Origin: Achromobacter spanius
GTDB taxonomy: Bacteria > Pseudomonadota > Gammaproteobacteria > Burkholderiales > Burkholderiaceae_B
DNA: 64,000 bases
NCBI RefSeq assembly: GCF_002812705.1
Contig: NZ_CP025030.1
Span: forward strand, 5,890,001 to 5,954,000
Direction of reading: 5' to 3'
The notes below the pieces were generated by a model. It saw nothing but the letters and a program-made list of their open reading frames with translations. It was not told the origin of the DNA and made no database searches. The translations under genes and the position numbers were made by a program. This document shows positions 28,743 through 37,291 of this stretch, one piece after another; the first letter of the stretch is position 1; every line of letters starts with the position of its first letter.

Positions 28743-30419
28743 ATGAGCACAACAACCATGGCAGGCCGCGGCCCTTCCGCGGAACGGCGCCCGATGACCA
28801 AGGAAGAACGCCGAGTCATCTTCGCGTCATCCTTGGGCACCGTTTTCGAGTGGTACGACTTCTACCTATACGGCTCGCTTGCAGCCATTATCGCGTTGCA
28901 CTTTTTCTCGGGCGTGAACCCCACCGCGGGCTTCATCTTCGCCTTGCTGGCATTCGCCGCCGGTTTTGCCGTGCGCCCCTTTGGCGCGCTGGTGTTCGGC
29001 CGGCTGGGCGACCTGGTAGGACGTAAGTACACCTTCCTGGTCACGATCGTGATCATGGGCTTGTCCACCTTCCTCGTGGGCGTGCTGCCCAGCTACTCCA
29101 GCATCGGTCTGGCCGCTCCGGCCATCCTGATCGTGCTGCGCCTGCTGCAAGGCCTGGCGCTGGGTGGCGAATACGGTGGCGCGGCAACCTACGTTGCCGA
29201 ACACGCGCCGCACGGCCGCCGCGGCTTCTACACGTCGTGGATTCAGACGACCGCTACGCTGGGCCTGTTCCTGTCGCTGCTGGTCATCCTGGGCATCCGC
29301 ACGGTCATGGGCGAAGACGACTTCAAAGCCTGGGGCTGGCGCATTCCGTTCCTGATCTCGGTCGTGCTGCTGGGCATCTCGGTGTGGATCCGTCTGCAAC
29401 TGAACGAATCGCCGACCTTCAAGCGCATGAAGGAAGAAGGCAAGGGTTCGAAGGCGCCGATCGCTGAATCGTTCGGCCAATGGAAGAACCTGAAGGTCGT
29501 GATCCTGGCGCTGCTGGGCCTGACCGCCGGCCAGGCCGTCGTGTGGTACACGGGCCAGTTCTACGCCCTGTTCTTCCTGACGCAAACGCTGAAGGTCGAC
29601 GCCAACACCGCCAACATCATGATCGCCATCGCGCTCTTGATCGGCACACCCTTCTTCGTGGTCTTCGGCGCACTGTCCGACAAGATCGGCCGCAAGCCCA
29701 TCATCATGGCGGGCTGCCTGATCGCCGCTGCAACGTACTTCCCGATCTTCCAAGGCATCACGCACTTCGCCAACCCGGCGCTGGAAAAGGCCCAGGCCAC
29801 GGCGCCCGTGACCGTGATTGCCGATCCCGGCACGTGCTCGTTCCAGTTCAACCCGGTGGGTACCTCGGCATTCACCAGCTCTTGCGACGTCGTGAAGTCC
29901 TTCATGGCCCGCAACTCGGTGAACTACAAGAACGAAGCCGCGCCCGCTGGTTCGGTGGCCAAGGTCAAGATCGGCAACGACGAGTTCCAATCGTTCGACG
30001 GCAAGGGCATGGCTCCCGCGGACTTCAAGGCCCGCGCCGCTGAACTGGACAAGGCGCTGACCACGGCGATCCGCGGCCACGGCTATCCGGCCAAGGCGGA
30101 CCCGGCGCAAACCAACTACGTCATGGTGGTGGTGCTGCTGGCGATCCTGGTGCTGTACGTGACCATGGTCTACGGCCCGATCGCGGCCATGCTGGTTGAG
30201 ATGTTCCCGACCCGCATCCGCTACACCTCGATGAGCTTGCCGTACCACATCGGCAACGGCTGGTTCGGCGGCTTCCTGCCTCCGGTCGCCTTCGCGGTGG
30301 TGGCCGCCACGGGCAACATCTACGACGGCCTGTGGTATCCGATCATCATTGCAGTCATGACCCTGGTCATTGGCACGCTGTTCGTGCGCGAATCCAAGGA
30401 CAACGACATCAACGCATAA
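28743..30419 (+). CDS. MFS metabolite:H+ symporter (MHS family) with a large extra loop
   Basis: A 558-aa inner-membrane carrier. Family marks are GTVFEWYDFYLYGSLA at the first helix and GRLGDLVGRKYTF in the loop between helices 2 and 3. The usual length is about 430-450; the excess is a soluble insert of about 110 residues (from ALEKAQATAPVTV to DPAQTNYVM) between helices in the C-terminal half. AGGAGACATC precedes the ATG. It lies 166 bases after a TctE-like kinase, so it may be the transporter that system controls. The substrate, probably an organic acid or osmolyte, is not clear. Confidence 0.88.
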   Translation: MSTTTMAGRGPSAERRPMTKEERRVIFASSLGTVFEWYDFYLYGSLAAIIALHFFSGVNPTAGFIFALLAFAAGFAVRPFGALVFGRLGDLVGRKYTFLVTIVIMGLSTFLVGVLPSYSSIGLAAPAILIVLRLLQGLALGGEYGGAATYVAEHAPHGRRGFYTSWIQTTATLGLFLSLLVILGIRTVMGEDDFKAWGWRIPFLISVVLLGISVWIRLQLNESPTFKRMKEEGKGSKAPIAESFGQWKNLKVVILALLGLTAGQAVVWYTGQFYALFFLTQTLKVDANTANIMIAIALLIGTPFFVVFGALSDKIGRKPIIMAGCLIAAATYFPIFQGITHFANPALEKAQATAPVTVIADPGTCSFQFNPVGTSAFTSSCDVVKSFMARNSVNYKNEAAPAGSVAKVKIGNDEFQSFDGKGMAPADFKARAAELDKALTTAIRGHGYPAKADPAQTNYVMVVVLLAILVLYVTMVYGPIAAMLVEMFPTRIRYTSMSLPYHIGNGWFGGFLPPVAFAVVAATGNIYDGLWYPIIIAVMTLVIGTLFVRESKDNDINA

Positions 30420-30465
30420 ACGACCATCCCCCGCCGGGCGGGACTGCTGCGCCTGCCCGGCCTTG

Positions 30466-30491
30466 AAAGCTCCTTATGGAGCTTTTTTTTT
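30466..30491 (+). terminator. Rho-independent terminator of the MHS symporter gene
   Basis: AAAGCTCC and GGAGCTTT form a stem around TTAT, followed by nine T residues, 46 bases after the stop codon. Confidence 0.95.
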
Positions 30492-30635
30492 GCCCTGAGG
30501 CAGTGCGCGCTGCCGCTTTCAGGACGATGTCAGACCCTCGCGCTTAGACTGGCGCTTCAGATTACGGCCTTGCGCCAGATCGGCTGACGATTGATCCCCC
30601 TGTCAGACGATTGCAGGGCTAGTGTTCTGACACCG

Positions 30636-30722
30636 ATACCGCGTTCCCCGCGAGCCTTTTATGACGCGGTATTGTGTGCTCCCGTACCGGCCCGGCCTTT
30701 ATTGAGCCGGGCCGCTTTTTTT
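30636..30722 (+). ncRNA. Candidate small RNA with two hairpins and its own terminator
   Basis: The 314 bases between the symporter and DUF3185 genes contain no reading frame of note. After the symporter terminator there is a second, separate plus-strand structure: a perfect 9-bp stem (ATACCGCGT 30636-30644 with ACGCGGTAT 30664-30672, 19-base loop holding TCCCC), a linker, then a 9-bp G/C stem (30688-30696 with 30706-30714) followed by seven T residues. A free-standing terminator with no gene before it suggests a short transcript. Upstream are a direct repeat GACGATTG (30586, 30606) and a TGTCAGA/TCTGACA dyad (30601-30632); no firm promoter was found. Confidence 0.45.
30688..30722 (+). terminator. 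Orphan Rho-independent terminator
   Basis: CGGCCCGGC and GCCGGGCCG around a 9-base loop, then C and seven T residues on the plus strand. It points away from the symporter gene, which already has a terminator 200 bases earlier, and there is no T-tract on the minus strand for the DUF3185 gene. Confidence 0.85.
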
Positions 30723-30733
30723 GTGCGCCTGGC

Positions 30734-30943
30734 TTAGCGGCGCATGCCCACGCCGATGATCAGCACGCCGGCCACAATCGCGGCAATGCCGGCCCACATC
30801 GGGATCGGCACCGACTTCTCGGTTTCGGCCGTGGCCTTGACCGAACCGATCTGCAAAACGGTCTCTTCGGACTTGTAGTTGAAGCCCTTGTAGGCCAACG
30901 CTGCAATGCCCAGGACGATCAGGATCGCGCCAATGATTTTCAT
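30734..30943 (-). CDS. DUF3185-family small membrane protein
   Basis: A 69-aa protein with two hydrophobic segments (MKIIGAILIVLGIAALAY at the start, GIAAIVAGVLIIGVGM at the end) separated by a short polar loop, matching DUF3185. GGAGAGG lies before the ATG at 30943. Function unknown; probably inner membrane. Confidence 0.8.
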   Translation of the reverse strand: MKIIGAILIVLGIAALAYKGFNYKSEETVLQIGSVKATAETEKSVPIPMWAGIAAIVAGVLIIGVGMRR

Positions 30944-31094
30944 GTTTTTCCTCTCCGGTTCCATGTCGGTGCGCGGAAGTTAACGCATCGACCGCCCCCT
31001 GTCAGTGACAGAACGTGTCGCCTGTCGCAAGCGTATTGCGCCACTTCGGCAAACCGTCCGCGTCGTATAGAATCAACCCTTTTGGCCGACGCTC

Positions 31095-31994
31095 ATGTGG
31101 TTCAAAAACCTCAAGATTTACCGCCTTTCCTCGCCGTGGACTCTCGTTGGCGATCAGCTTGAAGAAACGCTTGCGCGCCACGCCTACCAAGCGGGTAACA
31201 ACCTTGAAATGCAAAGCCTGGGCTGGGTGCCGCCGCGCGAAAACGGTGGGCTTGCCCACGTCGTGAACGGCCAGATCCTGCTTAGCCTGCGCGCTGAAAA
31301 GAAGCTGCTGCCGGGCACCGTCGTGAACCAGGTCGCCAAGGCGCGCGCCCAGGAAATCGAAGAGCAGCAAGGCTACAAGCCGGGCCGCAAGCAGATGAAG
31401 GAAATCAAGGAACGCGTCACCGACGAACTGCTGCCGCGCGCCTTCAGCGTCTACCGCGACACGCGCGTCTGGATCGACCCGCAAAACCACTGGCTGGTCA
31501 TCGACGCCGCCGCGTCGGCGAAAGCGGACGAAGTCATCGGTTTGCTGGCCAAGTGCGTGGATCCGTTCCCGCTTGAAAACCTGTACGTGGCGCAGTCGCC
31601 CGCCTCCGCCATGACGGGCTGGCTGGCCGAAGACGAAGCGCCGTCGAACTTCAGCATTGATCAAGACACCGAGCTGCGTTCGTCGGGCGAAAGCGGCGCG
31701 GCCATCCGCTACGTCAAGCATTCCATCGACGCCGACGACGTGCGCCGCCACATCCAGTCGGGCAAGCAGTGCACCCGCCTGGCCATGACGTGGGCCGACC
31801 GCATCTCGTTTGTCCTTACCGAAGGCCTGGACGTCAAGCGCGTGTCGCCGCTGGACGTGCTGAAAGAAGGCAACGAAGGCGTGGCCGCCAACGACGATGA
31901 AAAGTTCGATTCCGACATGATGCTGATGACGGGTGAACTGGCCAAGATGATGGCTGAGTTGGTGGATGCGCTGGGGGGCGAGAAGAAGATTTGA
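31095..31994 (+). CDS. rdgC: Recombination-associated protein RdgC
   Basis: A 299-aa DNA-binding ring protein that restrains RecA activity in other bacteria. Family features: [11 protein letters not shown] start, [19 protein letters not shown] and [17 protein letters not shown]. No membrane or signal sequence. It is a single-gene unit followed by an 11-bp tandem repeat tract. Confidence 0.96.
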   Translation: MWFKNLKIYRLSSPWTLVGDQLEETLARHAYQAGNNLEMQSLGWVPPRENGGLAHVVNGQILLSLRAEKKLLPGTVVNQVAKARAQEIEEQQGYKPGRKQMKEIKERVTDELLPRAFSVYRDTRVWIDPQNHWLVIDAAASAKADEVIGLLAKCVDPFPLENLYVAQSPASAMTGWLAEDEAPSNFSIDQDTELRSSGESGAAIRYVKHSIDADDVRRHIQSGKQCTRLAMTWADRISFVLTEGLDVKRVSPLDVLKEGNEGVAANDDEKFDSDMMLMTGELAKMMAELVDALGGEKKI

Positions 31995-32081
31995 TGGGAG
32001 CGGTTGATTGATGGGTTGCGCGCGTTGAGGCGCTGGCGTTCTTGCATCAGGCTTCTCGCGCTTCACCCATCCTACGTTCGC

Positions 32082-32191
32082 CATCGTTTCCGCATCGGTG
32101 CCGCATCGGTGCCGCGTCGGTGCCGCGTCGGTGCTGCATTGTTGCCGCATTTTTTCCGATCGGTGCCGCATCGTTTTCCGCGTCGGTGCCG
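32082..32191. repeat. About ten degenerate 11-bp tandem repeats after rdgC
   Basis: Units of CATCGGTGCCG and close variants run from 32082 to 32191, mostly 11 bases with one 10 and one 12. They fill the gap between the convergent rdgC and diguanylate cyclase genes. The 11-base period is near one helical turn. Since 11 is not a multiple of three, the tract is not a decayed in-frame protein repeat. Confidence 0.85.
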
Positions 32192-32222
32192 CGTCGTCGC
32201 GGCACCGTGCAGTACCGCTCGG

Positions 32223-33644
32223 TCAGGCGGCCACGCTGCGGTCGCGGCCGGCCAGTTTGGCTTGGTATAGGGCCTTGTCGGCGCGGTCGATCAGGTAGGC
32301 GTAGTCGGGATGGCCGTCGAAGGTGGCCACGCCAATGCTGGCCGTGATGCGCAGGGCGCCAACCTCCGGAATCGTGAAATCGTGGCGGCGGATCTCGGCG
32401 CCCAACTTCTGGGCGGCAGCCAGCGCGGCCTCTTGGCCCGTATCCACCAACACCACCAGAAACTCTTCGCCGCCATAGCGGAACACGAAGTCGCTGGACC
32501 GGCACGATTGGTGCACCACCTCGGCAAACTGGCGCAACACGTGGTCGCCACCGGAATGCCCATGCGCGTCGTTGATGGCCTTGAAATGGTCGATATCCAG
32601 CAACAGCACCGAAAAGCGGCTGCCCTGCCGACTGGAGATGGAAATCTCGCGCCCGATCACCGACGGTAGAAAGCGCCGGTTCAGCACATTGGTCAGCGGG
32701 TCGCTGCCGCTTTCAATCTCGGCCACCATGTCGAACAAGCCGTTGAGCAGATGTTTGATGCGCGCCACCAGTTCCTGCAGTTCGCGCACCTGGTCGGGCA
32801 AGGAAAGCTGCCGCTCGCGGTCGTCCAGCATCAGGCTCGGCAGCACCACGTCGTCCAGCCGCATGACGGCCTCGGTAATCTGGCCCAGCGCGGGCGCGCT
32901 CTCGAACAACACGCCGCCCTTGTGCTGCAGCCACAAGCCGAACTCCGATGCCGCCAGCCTGGGCAAGGCCTGCTCGGGTGCGCGGTAATGCAGCCCGATC
33001 AACACCGCCTGGCTCCATTCCAGCAGCGCCGCGCGTTGGCGTTCACGCTCGGTGGAAATGTTCTGCCCCAGCGCGAACAGGCGGTAAGCCTCATCGTTGC
33101 GCGCGCCGCGATTGATGTCGCGCATGAAGGCGCGGCTCATCTGCTCGATGGCCAGGTCAAAGAGATTACAGACGTACTGCGTGGCGATGGACGCGGCCGT
33201 GCCGTCCAGATCGCTTGCGCGCAGGCGCTCGGCGATTTCATTCTTCAGTACGCGCGCGCCCGCCATCACCAGATGAATCGGGATATGGACGCGGGCGTGC
33301 ACCTCGCCCACCTTTTTCTGCGTGGCCATCAAGGCCACGATGTCGCCCTGGTCGCGCACGCAAAGCAAACCAAGAAGCCAGTGCTTCATGCCCTTGTGCA
33401 GCCGCGTCGAAACGATGTCATGCGACAGGCGCGGCCCGGCTTCAACATCCGCCAGCAAGGTGGAATAAAAGGCATCCACCAATTCCTTGGCGCTGTCGCC
33501 CACCACGGCGGCCACTTGGCCGCGCGTATAAGCGTCCACCGATTGATAGACCGCTTCCCAGGCCTGCGCGTTCGACGCGCTCAGGTAGCACGCCTGATCG
33601 GCGCTGCTTGCCCACGCTGGCAATGCGCTCTTGCTTGAAGACAT
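32223..33644 (-). CDS. Globin-coupled diguanylate cyclase (BpeGReg type)
   Basis: A 473-aa oxygen sensor. The N-terminal 160 residues are a sensor globin with the probable haem-ligating His88 in MKHWLLGL; a middle helical domain follows; the C-terminal 170 residues are a GGDEF domain with GGEEF active site and a product-inhibition RxxD (RSSD) five residues before it. It should make cyclic di-GMP in response to oxygen and so control biofilm formation. Length and architecture match the Bordetella protein BpeGReg. The ATG at 33644 is chosen over an upstream frame. Confidence 0.93.
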   Translation of the reverse strand: MSSSKSALPAWASSADQACYLSASNAQAWEAVYQSVDAYTRGQVAAVVGDSAKELVDAFYSTLLADVEAGPRLSHDIVSTRLHKGMKHWLLGLLCVRDQGDIVALMATQKKVGEVHARVHIPIHLVMAGARVLKNEIAERLRASDLDGTAASIATQYVCNLFDLAIEQMSRAFMRDINRGARNDEAYRLFALGQNISTERERQRAALLEWSQAVLIGLHYRAPEQALPRLAASEFGLWLQHKGGVLFESAPALGQITEAVMRLDDVVLPSLMLDDRERQLSLPDQVRELQELVARIKHLLNGLFDMVAEIESGSDPLTNVLNRRFLPSVIGREISISSRQGSRFSVLLLDIDHFKAINDAHGHSGGDHVLRQFAEVVHQSCRSSDFVFRYGGEEFLVVLVDTGQEAALAAAQKLGAEIRRHDFTIPEVGALRITASIGVATFDGHPDYAYLIDRADKALYQAKLAGRDRSVAA

Positions 33645-33720
33645 AAGATCATCCGCCCCAAAAACGCCGCGCGTGTCTCGGAACGACACGCGACGGAAAA
33701 ACCAGCGCGGATTATGCGCC

Positions 33721-33750
33721 AAAAGAAAGTGGGCCCCTGCCGGGGCCCAC
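33721..33750 (-). terminator. Rho-independent terminator of pyrB
   Basis: GTGGGCCCC and GGGGCCCAC pair around TGCC; on the minus strand TTTCTTTT follows. It lies 21 bases past the pyrB stop. Confidence 0.88.
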
Positions 33751-33770
33751 GCGCATGGAGCAAGTGCCGC

Positions 33771-35063
33771 TTATTCCAGGCCGTGGAAGACGGAATCGTC
33801 CGGGCCGACGTGCGACGGATGCTGCCAGGTCACATCACGCAGCGAATGCTGCACCAGGCCTTCAACACCCAGCAGCACCGCGAAGATCGCCATGCGAATG
33901 GGGATGCCGTTGTCGGTCTGGCGGAAGATGGCCAGGCGCGGATCGTGGTTCAGGTCCACGCTCAGGTCGTTGGCGCCCGGGCGGCTATCGCGCGGCAGCG
34001 GGTGCATCACGATGGTTTCGGGGCTGCAATACGCATCGATGATGGCGCGGTTGATCTGGAAGTCGGGCGTGTAGCCTTCGTTCTCTTCGTTGGCGAAGCG
34101 CTCTTTCTGCACGCGCGTCGCATAGATCACGTCCGCGCCCGCCAGGCCTTCCGCCAGCGAAGTCTTCTGTTCGATGATGTTGCCGTTGCGGCTTGCCTGC
34201 TCAATGATGTAGCTGGGCATCTCCAGCCCCTTGGGCGACACGAGCGAGAACTTCACGTTCTTGTACAGCGCCATCAGCTTGATCAGCGAGTGCACGGTAC
34301 GGCCGTATTTCAGGTCGCCGACCATGGCGATATGCGCGCCGTCCAGCAACTTGCCCAGGCGCGAGAACTCGGTCAGGATTGTGTACAGGTCCAGCAGTGC
34401 CTGGCTGGGGTGTTCACCCGGGCCGTCGCCGCCGTTGACCACCGGAATATTGGTGGCGCGCGCGAATTCCGCAACCGAACCCTGCTCGGGATGGCGGATC
34501 ACCATGGCATCCACATAGCCGCTCATGACGCGGCTGGTGTCATAGATGGATTCGCCCTTGGCCATGGAAGAAAACGTGAAGCCCGTCGTGTCGCACACCG
34601 AGCCGCCCAGGCGGCAGAACGCCGACCCGAAGCTGACTCGCGTACGAGTGCTGGCTTCGAAGAACAGGTTGCCCAGCACGGCGCCTTCCAGCACCCGCGA
34701 GACCTTCTGGCGGCGCGCAATGGGTTGCATCATGTCGGCAACGCGGAACAGGTCTTCGACCGATTCGCGGGTGAACTGATCCACCGACAACAGTTGATTC
34801 TTGCCTTCCACCGCGATGCGCTCACGCAGCGGGCCGTCTTGTACGCTTTGCGTATATTTTTCCAGCAGCACCCCGTTTTGCACGATTTCGCTGACGAAAC
34901 GCTGCACCACTTCCGGCATGGCGCGGAATTCCTGCGAGCCTTCAGGCAACAACCAGGTGTCCAACGCCCTACGTTTAACACCGATCCGCGTGGCGAACAC
35001 ATCGCGCGTCAGGTTCAGGCGGCGCATGGCGTCGCGCAGGAAAGCTTGCTGGGAAATGGTCAT
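33771..35063 (-). CDS. pyrB: Aspartate carbamoyltransferase with N-terminal HTH-like extension
   Basis: A 430-aa enzyme for the first committed pyrimidine step. The catalytic part has the carbamoyl-phosphate motif STRTRVSFGSAF, the RHPEQGS loop and HPLPRDSRPG. It is about 120 residues longer than typical 310-aa catalytic chains: the first 75 residues look like a helix-turn-helix (FLRDAMRRLNLTRDVFATRI, then GVKRRALDTWLLP), an arrangement found in some betaproteobacteria. No pyrI-like regulatory subunit gene is adjacent. Confidence 0.94.
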   Translation of the reverse strand: MTISQQAFLRDAMRRLNLTRDVFATRIGVKRRALDTWLLPEGSQEFRAMPEVVQRFVSEIVQNGVLLEKYTQSVQDGPLRERIAVEGKNQLLSVDQFTRESVEDLFRVADMMQPIARRQKVSRVLEGAVLGNLFFEASTRTRVSFGSAFCRLGGSVCDTTGFTFSSMAKGESIYDTSRVMSGYVDAMVIRHPEQGSVAEFARATNIPVVNGGDGPGEHPSQALLDLYTILTEFSRLGKLLDGAHIAMVGDLKYGRTVHSLIKLMALYKNVKFSLVSPKGLEMPSYIIEQASRNGNIIEQKTSLAEGLAGADVIYATRVQKERFANEENEGYTPDFQINRAIIDAYCSPETIVMHPLPRDSRPGANDLSVDLNHDPRLAIFRQTDNGIPIRMAIFAVLLGVEGLVQHSLRDVTWQHPSHVGPDDSVFHGLE

Positions 35064-35179
35064 GACGGAGCCTCAAGGCAAGAGGATTGATATACGCACC
35101 GCGCATATTATTCCCAGCGCAAGTGCAAGTCCAACACTTTTGCGCACAAGGGTTTACCCTTGAACTCTACTGCTAACCG

Positions 35180-35590
35180 TTAGCGGCTGGCGTAAGACGT
35201 GGTCTGCTGCGCTTCGGGTGCCACCTGCCCCAGCGCGAACCAGCACGCGGCACTGAACGCCAAGGCACTGAACAGAAAGCAGACCATGGCTAGCAACTGC
35301 GTGGGCCAATGGCCGCGCGTCAGATGGCCCGTGTAGCCTTGCCGCAACAAACTGACCTGCGCCAGATAGCCAAACAGCAAGCCCAGGCACGACGACAATA
35401 ATCCAGCCAGGAAAAGTGCCAGCGGCAATTGCAGGTCGGGCGCGGCGATGTCACCGCCCACGATGCCCAGCGAGAAGGCCACCAAGGCCAAGGCGGCGCC
35501 GCCGTTCAGCCAGGCCAGAAACCGGAACCCGCCCGCCAGCAACGAAAAAGACATCCCCGATGAACGGATCTGCTGAGCGCGCGGGTCCAT
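35180..35590 (-). CDS. Small membrane protein of unknown function
   Basis: A 136-aa protein with three hydrophobic segments (about residues 22-45, 52-77 and 95-121) and short polar ends. I do not recognise the family. It starts three bases after the lipoprotein gene ends on the same strand, so the two are likely co-transcribed. pyrB lies downstream on the same strand after 116 bases. Confidence 0.75.
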   Translation of the reverse strand: MDPRAQQIRSSGMSFSLLAGGFRFLAWLNGGAALALVAFSLGIVGGDIAAPDLQLPLALFLAGLLSSCLGLLFGYLAQVSLLRQGYTGHLTRGHWPTQLLAMVCFLFSALAFSAACWFALGQVAPEAQQTTSYASR

Positions 35591-35593
35591 ATA

Positions 35594-36025
35594 TCAGTTG
35601 CCGTCGGCGGCGCGGCAGGCCGGCGTCGCGGTCTGGATCGAGGTACGCACGGCGGCAATCTCGGCCTTGTCCCAGCGCCCCTCGCCCAGCACCGTCACGG
35701 TGACCTTGGACTTGGCCGGGCCATCGGCCTCGGCGGAAATCAATTCAAGCACCGTGGCGGGCTCGCCCACCTTGTAAACCTGGATTTCGTCTGGCGCGCC
35801 CTTCTCGCCCAAGACGTGACGCCATTCGTAGGCGACACCATAGGGATGCTTCACGTTCATGTGGCAGGTGCGCACATATTCACCACCACGGCGAAAGGCG
35901 GCTTGATAGTTGGTGTCTACGCTGAAGGTCTCTTTCTGCACGGTGTCGGCTTCGTAAACCCCCTTGCTCGCGCAGCCGGCCAACAACACCGCCAGCGTTA
36001 CACCCACCCATACTGACTTGCGCAT
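35594..36025 (-). CDS. Putative lipoprotein, unknown family
   Basis: A 143-aa secreted protein with a lipoprotein signal peptide: MRKSVWVGVTLAVLLAGC, so the mature form begins at Cys18. The mature part is soluble, with three further cysteines-or-aromatic rich patches (RTCHMNVKHPYG, TPACRAADGN) that could form one disulfide. Family not recognised. GGGAAG lies before the ATG. It is probably co-expressed with the membrane protein that follows. Confidence 0.8.
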   Translation of the reverse strand: MRKSVWVGVTLAVLLAGCASKGVYEADTVQKETFSVDTNYQAAFRRGGEYVRTCHMNVKHPYGVAYEWRHVLGEKGAPDEIQVYKVGEPATVLELISAEADGPAKSKVTVTVLGEGRWDKAEIAAVRTSIQTATPACRAADGN

Positions 36026-36075
36026 GATTCTTCCCGCATTGAAATTCGGACTTCTGCGATTATGCCAGCGGCAGC

Positions 36076-36118
36076 AAAAAGGCCACGCGGGAAATGCCAG
36101 GGCATTTCCCGCGTGGCC
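36076..36118 (-). terminator. Rho-independent terminator of the second entericidin-like gene
   Basis: A perfect 18-bp inverted repeat (36081-36098 with 36101-36118), one of the longest stems in the window, followed on the minus strand by TTTTT. It begins 35 bases after the stop. Confidence 0.9.
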
Positions 36119-36152
36119 TCAAGCGGCCTGATCCACGTCAGGGCGCGCCGCC

Positions 36153-36281
36153 TTACTTCGCAGCGCCTTCGATCTTCTCACCGCCTCGCTGGATATCCTT
36201 GCCGGCGCCCGCAACAGTATTGCAGCCCGCCGAAAGTGCGGCGATCGAAAGCAGCATGACGAAAACAACCTTGTGTTTCAT
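36153..36281 (-). CDS. Entericidin-like microlipoprotein (42 aa)
   Basis: A 42-residue lipoprotein: MKHKVVFVMLLSIAALSAGC with Cys20 as the acylated residue, then NTVAGAGKDIQRGGEKIEGA. The CNTVAGxGxD signature marks it as an EcnA/EcnB-family member and a paralogue of 1502-1633. CAGGAG lies before the ATG at 36281. It is a single-gene unit with an exceptionally strong terminator, fitting an abundant short mRNA. Confidence 0.88.
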   Translation of the reverse strand: MKHKVVFVMLLSIAALSAGCNTVAGAGKDIQRGGEKIEGAAK

Positions 36282-36446
36282 AACCATCTCCTGTCTGGGC
36301 GTGAAAACCGAAGCCAGCATACCGCAAAGAATCCCGATTGCGCACCACCCGGAAACACAAACCCCGTAACCGCCCTTACGTGGCCGTGACATCCCCAGCC
36401 CGCCTGGGTTGTCGCGCATTTGCCGCCAATGGATTAGGATTCGCAA

Positions 36447-36806
36447 ATGAACCGAAAACCCGTATCACAGAACGCTGGCGCCGCCGTTGAAGGCTGGGGC
36501 TGGGAACAGCCGCGGTGCCGCGGCCAAGCGGCATTGGCGCTGTTTATCGATGATTTGCACCGAATCCTGCAAGCCCATGCCGCCGGCAGGCTTGCAGACA
36601 GCAGCACCCTGGTTGACGCCCAAGAACAGGTGGACGAGTTGCTTGCCCGCTATAACGAGATCAACGCCGCCCCCGAGATTTTCCTGGGCCAGACGGTTGA
36701 ACTGAAAGAAGGCGTAGACCGCAATGGCGTGTCCCACACGGTGCCCATCTTTTCCGCCCGCCTCAAGCAATCGCTTGTGTCGATGCTGGGCCAAAGCCCC
36801 AGCTAA
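36447..36806 (+). CDS. Hypothetical protein (119 aa)
   Basis: A soluble 119-residue protein, mostly helical by composition (ALFIDDLHRILQAHAAGRL, AQEQVDELLARYNEIN), with no signal peptide and no motif I recognise. AGGAT lies before the ATG. It precedes the Nif11-like gene by 62 bases on the same strand, so they may be functionally linked. Confidence 0.65.
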   Translation: MNRKPVSQNAGAAVEGWGWEQPRCRGQAALALFIDDLHRILQAHAAGRLADSSTLVDAQEQVDELLARYNEINAAPEIFLGQTVELKEGVDRNGVSHTVPIFSARLKQSLVSMLGQSPS

Positions 36807-36868
36807 CCCGATCCTGCAGCGTGGCTGAAGGCCGATCGAGAACCAGACCAGCTCCTAGGAGACCCACA

Positions 36869-37276
36869 ATGAATTCAGACAACGTCGTAGAGTTTCTCCG
36901 CCTGCTGTCCCTGGACGTATCGCTGGGCGCGGCCGCCCAGCATGCCGCGGGCCAGGCGGATGCACCTCTGGCCCTGGCTCGCTTGGCCACGGCACACGGC
37001 TTGCCTTGCAGCGCCTCGGAGTGGTCTTTCTTTGCCCGCAGTTGCGTGGATTCTTCCTCCGCCACCCTGACGGACGCCGGCCCGGCCGACGCCATCGTTT
37101 GGCAACTGGTGCAAGATCCCGCGCACGGCACCGGCATTCCCGCCAGCGCCATCACGCGCGTGATCGGCATCATCACCCAGCCAGAAGATGGCGCCACCCC
37201 CGTGGTGGGCCATGTGGTAGGCGACCTTGCGCCGCGCGCGCCGCTGGGCATGGCGCCCTACCCGTCCGGGTCCTGA
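36869..37276 (+). CDS. Small protein with Nif11-like N-terminal domain
   Basis: A 135-aa protein. Its first 50 residues (NVVEFLRLLSLDVSLGAA, then LARLATAHGLPCSASEW) fit the helical Nif11 pattern: an N-terminal amphipathic helix, a second helix and an A-x-x-x-G-hydrophobic-S-x-E-like ending. The rest is valine/proline-rich and unlike any family I know. AGGAG precedes the ATG at 36869. Nif11-like domains occur in nitrogen-fixation proteins and as leader peptides of modified peptides, but no maturation enzyme is encoded nearby. Confidence 0.55.
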   Translation: MNSDNVVEFLRLLSLDVSLGAAAQHAAGQADAPLALARLATAHGLPCSASEWSFFARSCVDSSSATLTDAGPADAIVWQLVQDPAHGTGIPASAITRVIGIITQPEDGATPVVGHVVGDLAPRAPLGMAPYPSGS

Positions 37277-37291
37277 GCGTTACTGCCTAGG

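Noticed and set aside
32082..32191. CRISPR array
   Set aside because: The units are 11 bp with no spacers between them; this is a simple tandem repeat.
36821..36868. Upstream start for the Nif11-like protein
   Set aside because: AGGAG is correctly spaced for the ATG at 36869, and the added residues are arginine/proline-rich non-coding sequence.
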